A stretch of 59,160 bases of DNA from Chloroflexota bacterium (GCA_003577005.1 QEUW01000034.1:1-59160), one strand, 5' to 3'; positions 42,928 to 51,703 are shown, counted from the first letter of the stretch. Numbers and translations are program-made. The notes: a model not told the origin generated them from the letters alone.

Positions 42928-43533
42928 ATGCTCTTGTATTACTTAGATCTTGCTGGCGTGGCGGTGTTTGCCGTGAGCGGCGTGCTGGCAGCGCGTGATC
43001 GGAAGTTGGATCTGCTTGGGGTCATCGTAGTCGCAGCGATCACAGCGATCGGAGGAGGTACCCTCCGTGATCTCCTCTTGGATCGCCACCCGATTTTTTG
43101 GGTCACCGATGCCTGGTACCTGATGGTGATCATCGCCGCTGCGCTGTTGACGGTTGCTTATGTGCGTATACGGCCACCGCCGGGCACCACGCTCCTCGTG
43201 GCCGATACGCTCGGGTTGGCGTTGTTTGCCCTCTCCGGCGCCCAATTGGCGGAAGCGGCCCAGTGCCCACCGCTGATCGTGGTGCTGATAGGCACGATGA
43301 CGGGCGTTACCGGCGGTATCTTGCGAGATGTCATCACGGCGCAGGTACCCCTAATCTTGCGGCGTGAGATCTACGCCACGGCTGCCATCGTGGGGGTCGC
43401 TGCGTACTTGGCGATGCATGCGTTGGGGATGCCACGTGCAGGGGCGTTTGGGGGCGGCATGATCATCGTGATGGTACTGCGGTTGACCGCCATCCGCTGG
43501 AGCTTGCACCTGCCTGTCTTCTATAACCCCTAG
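42928..43533 (+). CDS. Trimeric intracellular cation channel family protein (UPF0126/YicG-like)
   Basis: ATG 42928 gives 201 residues with about seven membrane helices arranged as two repeats, each with the Gly-rich signature of the family: AITAIGGGTLRDLLLDRHPI and MTGVTGGILRDVITAQVPLI, followed by LRREIYATAAIVG. UPF0126 proteins are bacterial TRIC-like channels or amino-acid-related transporters. The longer frame back to 42832 overlaps the opposite remnant and is unlikely. It stands alone. Confidence 0.88.
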   Translation: MLLYYLDLAGVAVFAVSGVLAARDRKLDLLGVIVVAAITAIGGGTLRDLLLDRHPIFWVTDAWYLMVIIAAALLTVAYVRIRPPPGTTLLVADTLGLALFALSGAQLAEAAQCPPLIVVLIGTMTGVTGGILRDVITAQVPLILRREIYATAAIVGVAAYLAMHALGMPRAGAFGGGMIIVMVLRLTAIRWSLHLPVFYNP

Positions 43534-43575
43534 CGTCAAGTGAGAGACTGTGGGCCGAACAGTTGCATGGAAGCC

Positions 43576-43595
43576 GCCGCGCTCAAGCGCGCGGC
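43576..43595. terminator. GC-rich hairpin after the TRIC-like gene
   Basis: GCCGCGC and GCGCGGC form a 7-bp stem with a 6-base loop 43 bases after the TRIC-like stop, between converging genes. No T-run, so the terminator call is tentative. Confidence 0.4.
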
Positions 43596-43647
43596 TCATG
43601 CAGGACGTTCGACGCTGGCTTACCACAATCGGCCTCCCAACTTTTGG

Positions 43648-43682
43648 ATATACCTTTTCGGGGGGTTATGCCAAAAACCCCA
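43648..43682. repeat. Copy B of the ~35-bp repeat, inverted
   Basis: The reverse complement starts TGGGGTTTTTGGCATAA and ends GAAAAGGTATAT; it equals copy A (34767-34802) except for one extra A before the C-run. No transposase is next to it; the antiporter gene end lies about 70 bp away. Confidence 0.6.
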
Positions 43683-43753
43683 TCCTGGCCCACCCTTTGG
43701 TAGCCGGGCTGGTTTCCTGTTGCTCCCACAAGCGCGCGTGTGTAGGCCATGTG

Positions 43754-44929
43754 TTACCCAACAGGCGCCTGGTCTCCGGTCAGAACACGTAGCAGGCGCG
43801 CGTTTCCGAGCTTCAGCACAATGGCCGTGACCAGAATCGTCAGGAGGATGGTGGCAACCACAAACGAATACTGCGTCTCCTGCAAAGCGCCTCCCCGTCT
43901 GCCCAAGTAGCCTAAGAACAACGAAAGTTCGCCCACCTGACAGAGCACCAGGCCCACTGTCCAGGCCTGGTGCGGGGGATAACCAAACGCACGAACCAGC
44001 AGCATAAGCAGTAAGCCCTTGCCCAGCAGCACCAGGACGACTACAGCCAGGATCTCGCCGGCGTAGGCGAGCAGAGCAGAAAGATCCAGCAACATCCCCA
44101 CGGAGACAAAGAAGAGTACGCCAAAGAAGTCGCGCCAGAGCAGCAGTTGTCGCACCGGTCGCTGGATAAAGTCTGACTCGCTGACGCAAAGTCCGATGGC
44201 AAAGGCGGCAAAGACAAAAGGCAGGCCAAACCCAGCGGCGAGGACGCCGGCCAGGGCCACAGCGACCAGGACCGTCAGCAGATACATTTCCGGCGTCTGG
44301 ATGACTGGCAGGCGGGTGACATGAGGCAGCACCCGGAGGCCCAAGAATAAGAGAAGCGCCAGCAAGACCCCTCCTTTGACCAGCGCCCAGCCCGGGTTCT
44401 CCCCCGTTCCCGCCCCCGGACTCGTAGCAGAGAGCACGAGGACCAGGGGGATCGCCAGCAGATGCTGCACGGTGAGAAACCCCAGGATGACCCGTCCCAC
44501 GGTGGTATGGGCCAGGCGAGCCGGCTCTACGCTTTGGAAGGTAGCCGTCAGGCTCGAAAAAGCCAATAGGGCACCAAACCAGGTCAGCGCCGGCCAGGGC
44601 CACTGAAAGAGGAACATGACCCCCATCCCATACCCAATCGCCAACCCCATCTGCAGCGGGGTGCCCAGCCAGGCGATCCGCTGCACCGGCCTGAGTGTTT
44701 TGAGGGACAGGTCAACACCCAAGGCAAAAAGCTGGAAGGCTAGACCCACCTCCGCTACCCCTTCGATGCGGGCAAAGGCGGTCACGGTCGGCCCGCCAGT
44801 ATAAGGCCCGATGAGAATGCCGGCAACCACATAGCCGACGAGCATGGGTAGGTGGAGACGCTGGGCGATGAGGCCGGCCGCCAAGGCTACCAGACAGATC
44901 AGCAACAAATCGAAGACCACGCGTTCCAC
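43754..44929 (-). CDS. CPA2-family cation:proton antiporter, membrane domain only
   Basis: GTG 44929 follows GGGGAGG at a rather long distance. The 391-residue protein has about 12 membrane helices and KefB/CPA2 features (LVGYVVAGILIGPYTGG; LFALGVDLSLKTLRPV; FFGVLFFVSVGMLLDLSAL; GLVLCQVGELSLFLG). There is no cytoplasmic TrkA-N domain. It exchanges Na+ or K+ for protons. The downstream 221-residue TrkA-C fragment belongs to a different antiporter type. Confidence 0.88.
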   Translation of the reverse strand: MERVVFDLLLICLVALAAGLIAQRLHLPMLVGYVVAGILIGPYTGGPTVTAFARIEGVAEVGLAFQLFALGVDLSLKTLRPVQRIAWLGTPLQMGLAIGYGMGVMFLFQWPWPALTWFGALLAFSSLTATFQSVEPARLAHTTVGRVILGFLTVQHLLAIPLVLVLSATSPGAGTGENPGWALVKGGVLLALLLFLGLRVLPHVTRLPVIQTPEMYLLTVLVAVALAGVLAAGFGLPFVFAAFAIGLCVSESDFIQRPVRQLLLWRDFFGVLFFVSVGMLLDLSALLAYAGEILAVVVLVLLGKGLLLMLLVRAFGYPPHQAWTVGLVLCQVGELSLFLGYLGRRGGALQETQYSFVVATILLTILVTAIVLKLGNARLLRVLTGDQAPVG

Positions 44930-44968
44930 GGTGTTTTTTGACCTCCCCTGGGTAGCTGCTAGTTCTGC

Positions 44969-45634
44969 CTACCGTATCCGCTCCTTGACCTGTGCTAAAG
45001 CTTCGCGGTCGGCCAGCAGATGCAGCACATCGCCGGCCTCCAGCACGGTACTTCCGCCAGGGACAATAAAGCTTTCACCCCGGCCGATGAGCACTAGCAG
45101 GGCGCCGCCCGGCAACCGCAGATCGACCAGCCGCCGTCCGACTGCCGGTGAACGTTCGGGTAGTTCGAGCTCAACCAGTTCCCCGCGCACGCCATTGGTG
45201 GATTCAAACTCAAGCGGCGAACGGGGCCGCCGGCGGATGGGCGCTGAAACATGAAGCCAGCGCGCAACCAGGGGAATGGTGCTACCCTGGATCAACACCG
45301 AAGTCAACACGATAAAGAAGACCAGGTTGAAAATGGTCTCCGCCTGCCGGACGCCCGCCATCAGGGGAAAGGTGGCCAGGATAATGGGAACGGCCCCACG
45401 CATCAGCCGGAAGGGCAAGAGGGCCAAAAAGACGCTGACCGGACGGGCAACCAAGATCAAAAAAACCGACATGACCAAACCGACCCCGACGACTGGGAGC
45501 AGGCGGGAAGGAAAGACCAAGAGGCCCAGGGTCACGAACATGACGATCTGCATCAGCCAGGCCAGGCCGTCATGAAAGCGCATCAGGCTCCACCGATGGA
45601 TGCGGAAAAGGGCCACACCGGGCGCTGTCTGCAA
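44969..45634 (-). pseudogene. C-terminal part of an NhaP2/CvrA-like K+:H+ antiporter with TrkA-C domain
   Basis: The frame starts abruptly and then reads LMRFHDGLAWLMQIVMFVTL, GLLVFPSRLLPV, RGAVPIILATFPLMAGV and a TrkA-C domain (GRRLVDLRLPGGALLVLIGR; STVLEAGDVLHLLADREAL). About 300 N-terminal residues are missing, and FRL-MRGAVPI lacks the usual ~14 residues before RGAVPI, so there is also an internal deletion. Intact members are about 570 residues. It probably makes nothing functional. Confidence 0.7.
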
Positions 45635-46220
45635 GTAAATTCAGGCCTTGCCAGGTACAGTTACAGCGGCTGCCATAGGGATTGTACCCTAATCAGCAAC
45701 TTGTTGTCACAAATGACCCAAGGTAGATCGCCTCGCTGCCGGCCAAACAAGAACTCAACCACAAGAGAAAGCCGGTCTACACGCTCAGTGTGCGTTTGAC
45801 ACGGCTGCGGGCAAAGTCTATACTGTTTCGTTTTGTGGTGCTGTCACTGGTTGGAGTTCGGGCGTGGCTACGGGATCGAACCGTTCTCCTCGTCAGGGGA
45901 TGCTGTTGCTTGCGCCAGGTAGAATTTCACAGCTCTTTCCCACTTCCACCACAGTGACTGTAGCACCTCCTCCGCTTCGTCCGACGATCTCATCGCCTTC
46001 TGCGCGTCTTGTTCTGCTCAGCGATTGCAAGCTGTGGCTTGCTTGAAGCTGCTAGAGAACAAGCCCTTGCTCAGGCATCGCTTCGGCGAAAGACACGCAA
46101 CGAAACTCAAATCAGCCGCTTGAACACTCCCGCAGCAGTGGTACAGCCAGCCCTGGATCAGGGTGGAACTACCGCGCCTCACCCCGACTCGGTCGAAAAG
46201 ACCGGGTGTTTGAAGGGTAG
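45635..46220. other. Non-coding or heavily decayed stretch
   Basis: No intact gene. On the plus strand around 45745-45860 a frame reads ELNHKRKPVYTLSVRLTRLR and AKSILFRFVVLSLVGVRAWL, which could be the tail of another transposase. The next part up to 46220 may be a broken upstream section of the IS1182-like transposase. The evidence is weak. Confidence 0.3.
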
Positions 46221-46975
46221 GCACCATCCAAACCGGTCCTGGCTCGGCTAGTCGAGAAGTACGATGGCACACGGTTCACCAGTAGACGGACGCCGACGTA
46301 TCAGCGCATCGCCGATAGTAAGGTCAGTCCGACTGATCCTGATGCCAGCCCGATGAGCCGCTTTACCGGCGATAAGGCAAAGCTGGGCTATCACACCCAC
46401 TATGTGGTCGATGGGGGCAAAGCGCGCATCATCCTGGCTGCCTTGGTTACCCCGGCGTCGATTATGGATAGTCTGCCGATGTTGGATCTGGTGCGCAGGG
46501 TTCGTTTCCACTGGCGGTTGCACCCCAAGATTGGTGTCGGTGACAGTAAATATGGCACAGTGGACAATATCGTAGGACTCGAACAGGGTGGCATCAAAGC
46601 TTATCTCCCCACTCCGGATCTCAGCCAACGGAGTGGATTTTTCCCGCCGGAGGTCTTCGAATATGAGCCTGCACAAAACCTCTATCGTTGTCCACAGGGT
46701 CACGAGTTACCCCTGTTCTCAAGGCGGACAAGGGAAGAGGTCCTCGTCTACCGAGCGAATGCCGCTACTTGTAATGCCTGTCCGTTGAAAGCCCAATGCA
46801 CCAATAGTCAGAGTGGTCGCCACATCTTCCGCTCTTTCTACCAAGAATACCTCGACCGCATCGGGACGTACCGTGCTACCGAAGCCTACCAGAAAGCTCT
46901 GCGTAAGCGCCAGGTCTGGGTTGAGCCGTTATTCGGGGAGGGCAAGCACTGGCATCAAATGCCAGATTCCGTTTG
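46221..46975 (+). pseudogene. IS1182-like transposase, both ends missing
   Basis: The open frame includes LARLVEKYDGTRFTSRR, PDASPMSRFTGDKAKLGYHT, GVGDSKYGTVDNIVGLEQGG and the IS1182-style cysteine cluster CNACPLKAQC, then KRQVWVEPLFGEGKHWHQM, where the usual C-terminal helix (RFRLRG-type) should follow but the sequence passes into EamA antisense. The upstream side is closed by TAG at 46218 and loses similarity. It is an IS relic used as a joint in this mosaic. Confidence 0.7.
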
Positions 46976-47462
46976 CGAGGTCAGGCTGGGGTATTCTGCG
47001 CCACGATTGAGAACAGATGACTCATTGACATTGCCTGGCTGGCTGACCTGCCAGGCGCCGGCCAAAATCAAGGCCATACCGGCCGCCTCCATCCACTGGA
47101 GGCGCTCACTAAAGAAGAGCGCCCCAATGACCAGAGCGAAGGCCGGCGTCAAAAAGGTAAAGGTGTTCAGGCGAGTCAACTCGGCGTGCGCCAGCAGCGC
47201 AAACCAAAGCCCATAGGCCAGTGCGGTGCCCAACAGCCCCAGTGCCAGCAGCACCGCTAGAAACTGCGGTGTCCAGACCAGACGTACCGGCGCTTCCAGC
47301 CAGGCCGCCGACAGCCCCAACGGTACGCTCCCCAGCACGAACTGTCCGCCCATCGCCAGCAGCAGATCGACCTGTCCGGCCAGCCGCTTGAGCAGCACAT
47401 TGCCAATCGCCACTCCCAGCGCACCGGCCAGCACATAAGCAACACCGCTGGGGCTGGCGCCC
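46976..47462 (-). pseudogene. C-terminal half of an EamA/DMT-family transporter
   Basis: The frame shows one EamA domain: YVLAGALGVAIGNVLLKRLA, FVLGSVPLGLSAAWLEAP, LGLLGTALAYGLWFALLAHA, LNTFTFLTPAFALVIGALFF and EAAGMALILAGAWQV. The first five helices are absent: upstream the sequence becomes the HigB remnant on the other strand. At the 3' side it fuses into the transposase relic. Confidence 0.72.
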
Positions 47463-47546
47463 ACGGACCATTTCAATCGCGGGAAAGTGTATGTTCGTCA
47501 TGTGCTAACTCACCATGAGTATGACCAAGGAGCGTGGAAGGAATGA
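47463..47546 (+). pseudogene. C-terminal stub of a HigB-type toxin
   Basis: The frame ending at TGA 47544-47546 reads DHFNRGKVYVRHVLTHHEYD then QGAWKE, matching the end of HigB mRNA interferases (GKVYVRYVLTHAEYDxGxWK). The first two thirds are replaced by the EamA remnant. Its stop overlaps the HigA start (ATGA), the normal higBA arrangement. Confidence 0.6.
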
Positions 47547-47941
47547 GCGTTATCACCCAAGAGTTACAAGCGCATTGGGCAGCCCTCAGCCCGCTGTTGA
47601 CGATCCACAATGCACAGGAATATGACCTGGCTGTGGAACGATTGAACCACCTTCTAGACGAAGTGGGAACCAACGAACAGCATCCGCTGTATGAGCTATT
47701 GGCTACACTTGGCGCCGTTATTCGCGCCTATGAGGAGCAGCATCATCCCATGCCGGACAGCAGTGGTGCGGAAGTGCTGCAATATCTGATCGAAGAGCAT
47801 GGATTGACCCAGTCCGATCTGCCGGAAGTGGGGTCGCAGGGGGTTGTCTCCGACATCCTGCGTGGCAAGCGCGAGCTCAATGTGCGGCAAATCCGTGCGC
47901 TTGCAAGGCGGTTCGGCGTATCACCAGCTGTGTTCTTCTAA
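47543..47941 (+). CDS. higA: HigA-type antitoxin (XRE-family helix-turn-helix)
   Basis: ATG 47543 with AAGGAG 10 bases upstream gives 132 residues. The N-terminal part (HNAQEYDLAVERLNHLLDEV) and the HTH (EHGLTQSDLPEVGSQGVVSD then ILRGKRELNVRQIRALARRF) are typical of the COG5499 HigA group. It is intact while its toxin is cut to a stub, so it is an orphan antitoxin that may still bind its operator or protect against homologous toxins. Confidence 0.82.
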   Translation: MSVITQELQAHWAALSPLLTIHNAQEYDLAVERLNHLLDEVGTNEQHPLYELLATLGAVIRAYEEQHHPMPDSSGAEVLQYLIEEHGLTQSDLPEVGSQGVVSDILRGKRELNVRQIRALARRFGVSPAVFF

Positions 47942-47985
47942 CCCCATCCTCCTGTAAGCGCAAGAGTTCATTGGTGTTGGGCGGC

Positions 47986-48039
47986 TCACGTTGCAGGCGC
48001 AGGCGGGGTGGACAGCCAGACGGTGAGGGTTGTACCCTT
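47986..48039 (-). pseudogene. 17-codon remnant of a histidine kinase C-terminus
   Basis: The minus strand reads KGTTLTVWLSTPPAPAT then TGA. KGTTxTVWLP-like ends close many HATPase domains. Too short for certainty. Confidence 0.3.
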
Positions 48040-48079
48040 AGTAATTGTCCAAGAATAAGTTCCTTTAATTCCTTTAGTT

Positions 48080-48177
48080 GTATTGACACATCAGGTTAGA
48101 TAGGGTGCTACAGGTGCGATGCACTTGAAAAGTGCGTTGCACCTCCCATTAAGCTCTCTAACCTCATGTGTCAGTAC
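48080..48177. mobile_element. MITE-like element, 98 bp, with 24-bp terminal inverted repeats
   Basis: The ends (48080-48103 and 48154-48177) match at 21 of 24 positions in inverted orientation, starting GTA-TTGACACAT and GTA-CTGACACAT. A second imperfect hairpin (48113-48126 with 48130-48143) fills the centre. The right end CATGTGTCAGTAC is duplicated in tandem (48165-48177, 48178-48190). It has no coding capacity, as for a MITE or IS end-pair. Confidence 0.55.
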
Positions 48178-48264
48178 CATGTGTCAGTACATTTAGTTTC
48201 CAGGGAACTGAGGGAACGAAAGGAACTCAAAACGGGACGTAATTTCTGGACGCTCACTTATAGG

Positions 48265-48822
48265 TCAGTCCAATGTTTTGAGGTAATCGATCAGGTCCTC
48301 CAGGTCCTGATCACTCATCTGCCAGCGGGGCATCGGCCACGCCAGCGGCCCGTCCGCCGGGTCTACACCCTGGGTAATGGCGCGCTTGAGCGTCTCTTCG
48401 CTATAGGGCGGATGCGCCATCTCTTCGGCTTCTTCGCCGTGGTCGTCTTCTCTCTCGGCGTGACCGTGATCCGCCGCGGTCAGGGTTTCCCAACGGATGT
48501 CAGGAGCGGTGAAGGTGGTCATCATCATCTGGGCGCGCCCGCCGCGTCCGTTAGGACCGTGACAGTCGGCACAGGTCATCATGCCGCCTCTCATCGTGGG
48601 CATACGGCCCATCATCCCGCCGCCAGGCATGGCAAAGGTGATGGGTGTCCCCCGTTGGCTGGTGGCGGTGAAGTAGATCTGTTCGCCATTGGAGTCAAAT
48701 TCTCGCCCAAAGTCGCGCCCGAACCCACCCATCATGCCGGAGGGGCGCACCGGGCCACAGGCCGCCAACAGCAGGCTCACGCCCACCAGCAGGCTCATCC
48801 ACGTTCTTCTTTTCTTGTTCAT
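48265..48822 (-). CDS. Single-haem c-type cytochrome lipoprotein with Met/Gly-rich linker
   Basis: The 185-residue protein has a lipoprotein signal with Cys22 (SLLVGVSLLLAAC), a Met/Gly-rich linker (PGGGMMGRMPTMRGGMM), the haem site CADCH at 84-88, a His/Glu-rich loop (DHGHAEREDDHGEEAEEM) and the cytochrome c C-helix with axial Met (WPMPRWQMSDQDLEDLIDYL). It should be anchored outside the cell membrane and carry electrons; the His/Met-rich parts suggest metal contact. Its ATG overlaps the kinase stop by 4 bases. Confidence 0.85.
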   Translation of the reverse strand: MNKKRRTWMSLLVGVSLLLAACGPVRPSGMMGGFGRDFGREFDSNGEQIYFTATSQRGTPITFAMPGGGMMGRMPTMRGGMMTCADCHGPNGRGGRAQMMMTTFTAPDIRWETLTAADHGHAEREDDHGEEAEEMAHPPYSEETLKRAITQGVDPADGPLAWPMPRWQMSDQDLEDLIDYLKTLD

Positions 48823-50516
48823 AGCGGTTCCATTTTGTTGCCGTTCGAATTCACGGGCGCGAATAGCCGGACGGTGACGGTGGCGCCAGTGCCCGGCTCG
48901 CTCTCGATCTGCAGCGCGCCGCCGTGGAGCCGAGCTCGTTCCTGTATGCCCAACAGTCCGTAGTGGCCCACCTGGGCCAACTGCTGGGGGTGGTCCGCCA
49001 CCGCAAAGCCTGCGCCGTCATTCTCGATGCGTAAGACGATGGCGTCTGGTTCAAAGACTACCTCCACGTGGACCCAGCTTGCTTGCGCATGGTTTGCCAC
49101 GTTCTGAAGCGCCTCTTGTACAATGCGGTAGGCGCTGATCTGCACTGCTGGGGGCAGTGTCCGTTCCGGCTCACCGGACACCTCAAAGTCGCCCACGAGC
49201 CCATGCTGCGCCGCCGTCTGCCGTACCAGCATCTCCAGGGCAGCTACGAAGCCCAGGTCCTCCAGATAGAGCGGGCGCAGGTTCTGGAGGTGACGGCGGA
49301 GGTTGGCGATGGCAGCGGTCAGCAAGGGACGCAGAGCGCCCAGACGTTGGGCGGCCCGCTGCGGTTCGCGTCCCAGCTCCGTCTCGGCCAACTCGACCTG
49401 CTGGTTGAGCGCGATCAGCGCCTGTACTGTGTCGTCGTGTAATTCACGGGCGAGACGTTTGCGCTCTTCTTCCTGGCCCAGGGTGACGGCGTCGATGTAG
49501 CGGTGGAGCAGTTGCTGGTATTGCTCTACCTGATCCGCCATCTGCGCCAGGGCGACGCGTAACTCCTCGATTTCGGCGACACCCCCGAGCGGCCGGTGGA
49601 GCGGCGCAACCTCGCCGCGCCCCACCTGGCCGGCGGCAACATGCAGTTGCTGCAGCGGCTGGACGATGCGCCGCAGCCCAAAATAGGCCGAAAGCAGCGA
49701 TAGCACCACCGCCACCCCCAGCACGACATAGATGGCCGTGTCAGAGCGCAGCACAGCCGGTACAAGGGATGCCCACGACTCCCGCAGCACGATGCGCCAG
49801 CCGGTCTGCGCCACTGCCGCCTGCGCCGTCACCGTCTGCGAGGTTGTATTTTCGCCACTGTGGTCGTCCGCCAACTCAACCAACGTCCGGCCGCCGGCAT
49901 CCTCCACGTGGAATTCGGAACTCTCGCTAGGTGCCAGCGGGTGGATAAAATCCTGCATCACCAGCGCCGCCACCGGTATGGCGCCGAGGAGGGCACGCGG
50001 CGGGACACCGGGCACCGGCACTGCCTGGACGAGCAGCCAACGCCCGGTCGTCCCCTCCTGCACCGTCACCGTGCCGGCGACGCCAGCGCTCACCACGGTC
50101 TGCGCCAGCGTCCAGACAGACGGCTCGACGAGCCACGCTCTGACTTTCACGTGTTCGACTCTTGCGCCCTCGGTGTGATAGAGCGCCAGCCCGCCGGGGA
50201 AAAACTGTATGCCTGTGGCCCGCCAGCCGGCGCCTGTCGCGACAACCGTCGCCACCTGCGCCAGCATCTCCTCGCTATGTTGGATGCGCGTGCTGACCAG
50301 TGCAGCGACGGCCTCCACCAGGCTATCCGCCCGCGCCTGCACCAGGTGGCGCATGGCGCGTGTGTGGCTGGCGGTTTGCACCAGCAAAAGCGCCAGCAGC
50401 ACCACCGTAGCCGGCAGCGCGATCCAGAGGAAGAGCTGCGTGCGCAAATTGCGCAGCGAGAAACCGCCAGCCAGCCGCCGCAGCCATGTGATTGGCATGT
50501 TACGCTGAGATTTCAT
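48819..50516 (-). CDS. NarL-type membrane sensor histidine kinase (HisKA_3)
   Basis: The 565-residue protein has a membrane helix at about 28-48, a large external sensor region (about 50-255), a second helix (YVVLGVAVVLSLLSAYFGL), HAMP, then the dimerisation/phosphorylation helix with His360 (ERKRLARELHDDTVQALIAL) and an HATPase domain (IVQEALQNVANHAQASWVHV; HYGLLGIQERARLHGGAL). It phosphorylates the NarL-type regulator encoded just upstream (overlap 17 bp) and is coupled to the cytochrome gene downstream. Confidence 0.94.
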   Translation of the reverse strand: MKSQRNMPITWLRRLAGGFSLRNLRTQLFLWIALPATVVLLALLLVQTASHTRAMRHLVQARADSLVEAVAALVSTRIQHSEEMLAQVATVVATGAGWRATGIQFFPGGLALYHTEGARVEHVKVRAWLVEPSVWTLAQTVVSAGVAGTVTVQEGTTGRWLLVQAVPVPGVPPRALLGAIPVAALVMQDFIHPLAPSESSEFHVEDAGGRTLVELADDHSGENTTSQTVTAQAAVAQTGWRIVLRESWASLVPAVLRSDTAIYVVLGVAVVLSLLSAYFGLRRIVQPLQQLHVAAGQVGRGEVAPLHRPLGGVAEIEELRVALAQMADQVEQYQQLLHRYIDAVTLGQEEERKRLARELHDDTVQALIALNQQVELAETELGREPQRAAQRLGALRPLLTAAIANLRRHLQNLRPLYLEDLGFVAALEMLVRQTAAQHGLVGDFEVSGEPERTLPPAVQISAYRIVQEALQNVANHAQASWVHVEVVFEPDAIVLRIENDGAGFAVADHPQQLAQVGHYGLLGIQERARLHGGALQIESEPGTGATVTVRLFAPVNSNGNKMEPL

Positions 50517-51141
50517 CCAGGCGGATCAGCCCCTGTTGCAGCGCTACCGTCACGACCTCAGTGCGTGAATTGACCTGCAGTTTGCCGAAGACACTGGCCA
50601 GATGGCCCTGTACGGTGCGGTCGCTGATGGCCAACGCACGACCGATCGCGCGGTTGCTCCAGCCGCGCGCCACGCCGCGCACCACTTCCAGTTCGCGTTC
50701 GCTGAGCGGCTCCACCTGCCGCGGGGCGGTGAGCGTGGCGATCAATTGGGGTGCGAGGTTCGGGTCAATCACCTTCTGGCCGGCGGCAACCTGCTTGACA
50801 ACGCGCAATAAATCGCTGCCTTGCGCCGTCTTCAGCATGTAGCCATCGACGCCGGCGCGCAGCAGCGTGAGCACGTACGGCTCATCATCGTACGCCGTCA
50901 GGATCAGCACCCGCGTTTGGGGATAGTGCTCCTTGATGCGCCTCGTCAGCTCGATGCCGTTGAGACCGGGCATGCGGATGTCCAGCACGGCCACGTGCGG
51001 GGGATCGCGCTGGATCAGCCGCCAGGCTTCCTCGCCATCGCCCGTTTCGGCCACGACGGCCACCTCGCCATCCCCAGTCAGAAAATCGTGGACCCCCTTG
51101 CGCACGACGGCATGGTCATCGGCCAGCAGCACGGTGATCAC
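50500..51141 (-). CDS. NarL/LuxR-family response regulator
   Basis: GTG 51141 starts a 213-residue protein with receiver Asp54 (VAVLDIRMPGLNG), Lys in MLKTAQG and a LuxR helix-turn-helix (LSERELEVVRGVARGWSNRA; ISDRTVQGHLASVFGKLQVN). Partner of the kinase that follows. The gene is third in a row after a small membrane protein and a SHOCT protein. Confidence 0.95.
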   Translation of the reverse strand: MITVLLADDHAVVRKGVHDFLTGDGEVAVVAETGDGEEAWRLIQRDPPHVAVLDIRMPGLNGIELTRRIKEHYPQTRVLILTAYDDEPYVLTLLRAGVDGYMLKTAQGSDLLRVVKQVAAGQKVIDPNLAPQLIATLTAPRQVEPLSERELEVVRGVARGWSNRAIGRALAISDRTVQGHLASVFGKLQVNSRTEVVTVALQQGLIRLDEISA

Positions 51142-51176
51142 GCCTCACCGCCTTTCCCAATTCGCCCTGGGCCATG

Positions 51177-51440
51177 TTACGATGTTTGCAAGTCACGCCG
51201 CAGGGTTTCGTATTCGGCGCGGTTGATTTCGCCTTTTGCATAGCGCGCTTTCGCGATCTCCAGCGGTGTCTGCCGCGCCTCGCTGGGCGGAGAAGCCCCT
51301 TCACTGCGGCCTGTGCCGCCGACGCTCAACCCGCGCACAGCCAGCACGACCAGTGCGATAAGCCCACTCCAAAAGAGCACCATCATCAAGCCACCCCACC
51401 ACATCCAGCCCCAGTTCCAACCCATATCGATACCCATCAT
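51177..51440 (-). CDS. Small membrane protein with SHOCT domain
   Basis: ATG 51440 (GAGGG upstream) gives 87 residues: a Trp-rich start (MGIDMGWNWGWMWWGGLMMV), one membrane helix (LFWSGLIALVVLAVRGL), and a C-terminal SHOCT motif (IAKARYAKGEINRAEYETLR). Same design as the protein at 10507-10731. It lies 35 bp before the response regulator. Confidence 0.82.
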   Translation of the reverse strand: MMGIDMGWNWGWMWWGGLMMVLFWSGLIALVVLAVRGLSVGGTGRSEGASPPSEARQTPLEIAKARYAKGEINRAEYETLRRDLQTS

Positions 51441-51547
51441 TGGTTCCCTCGTCCTTTCAGCGTCCGCTCGGCCGGGCACCGCTCGTGGTTGCTTTACCCC
51501 AGCACCGCAGCCGTACGCCAACTATTATCTACGTCCGTTGCAAGTAG

Positions 51548-51703
51548 TTAAGGCACAGTATACGCTCGTTCAGTCAACCGGTAGTAGAGCCAGAACGCCA
51601 GACAGACAAGCGCCAAGTAGAGGAGCAACGCCGGCTCAAACGACAACACAAAGAAGAGCACCAATCCAAACACGGGCGCCCCCAACAAGCCATAGCGCCA
51701 CAT
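51548..51703 (-). CDS. Small two-helix membrane protein
   Basis: ATG 51703 has GGAGG at 6 bases and gives 51 residues with two short helices (GAPVFGLVLFFVLSF; ALLLYLALVCLAFWLYY). Codons upstream in the longer frame lack these features. First gene of the SHOCT/regulator/kinase/cytochrome run, 107 bp before the SHOCT gene. Function unknown. Confidence 0.6.
   Translation of the reverse strand: MWRYGLLGAPVFGLVLFFVLSFEPALLLYLALVCLAFWLYYRLTERAYTVP

Noticed and set aside
43620..44603. 327-residue minus-strand ORF inside the antiporter region
   Set aside because: Out-of-frame overlap with the CPA2 antiporter; composition is Gly/Arg/Pro-rich shadow sequence without membrane helices.
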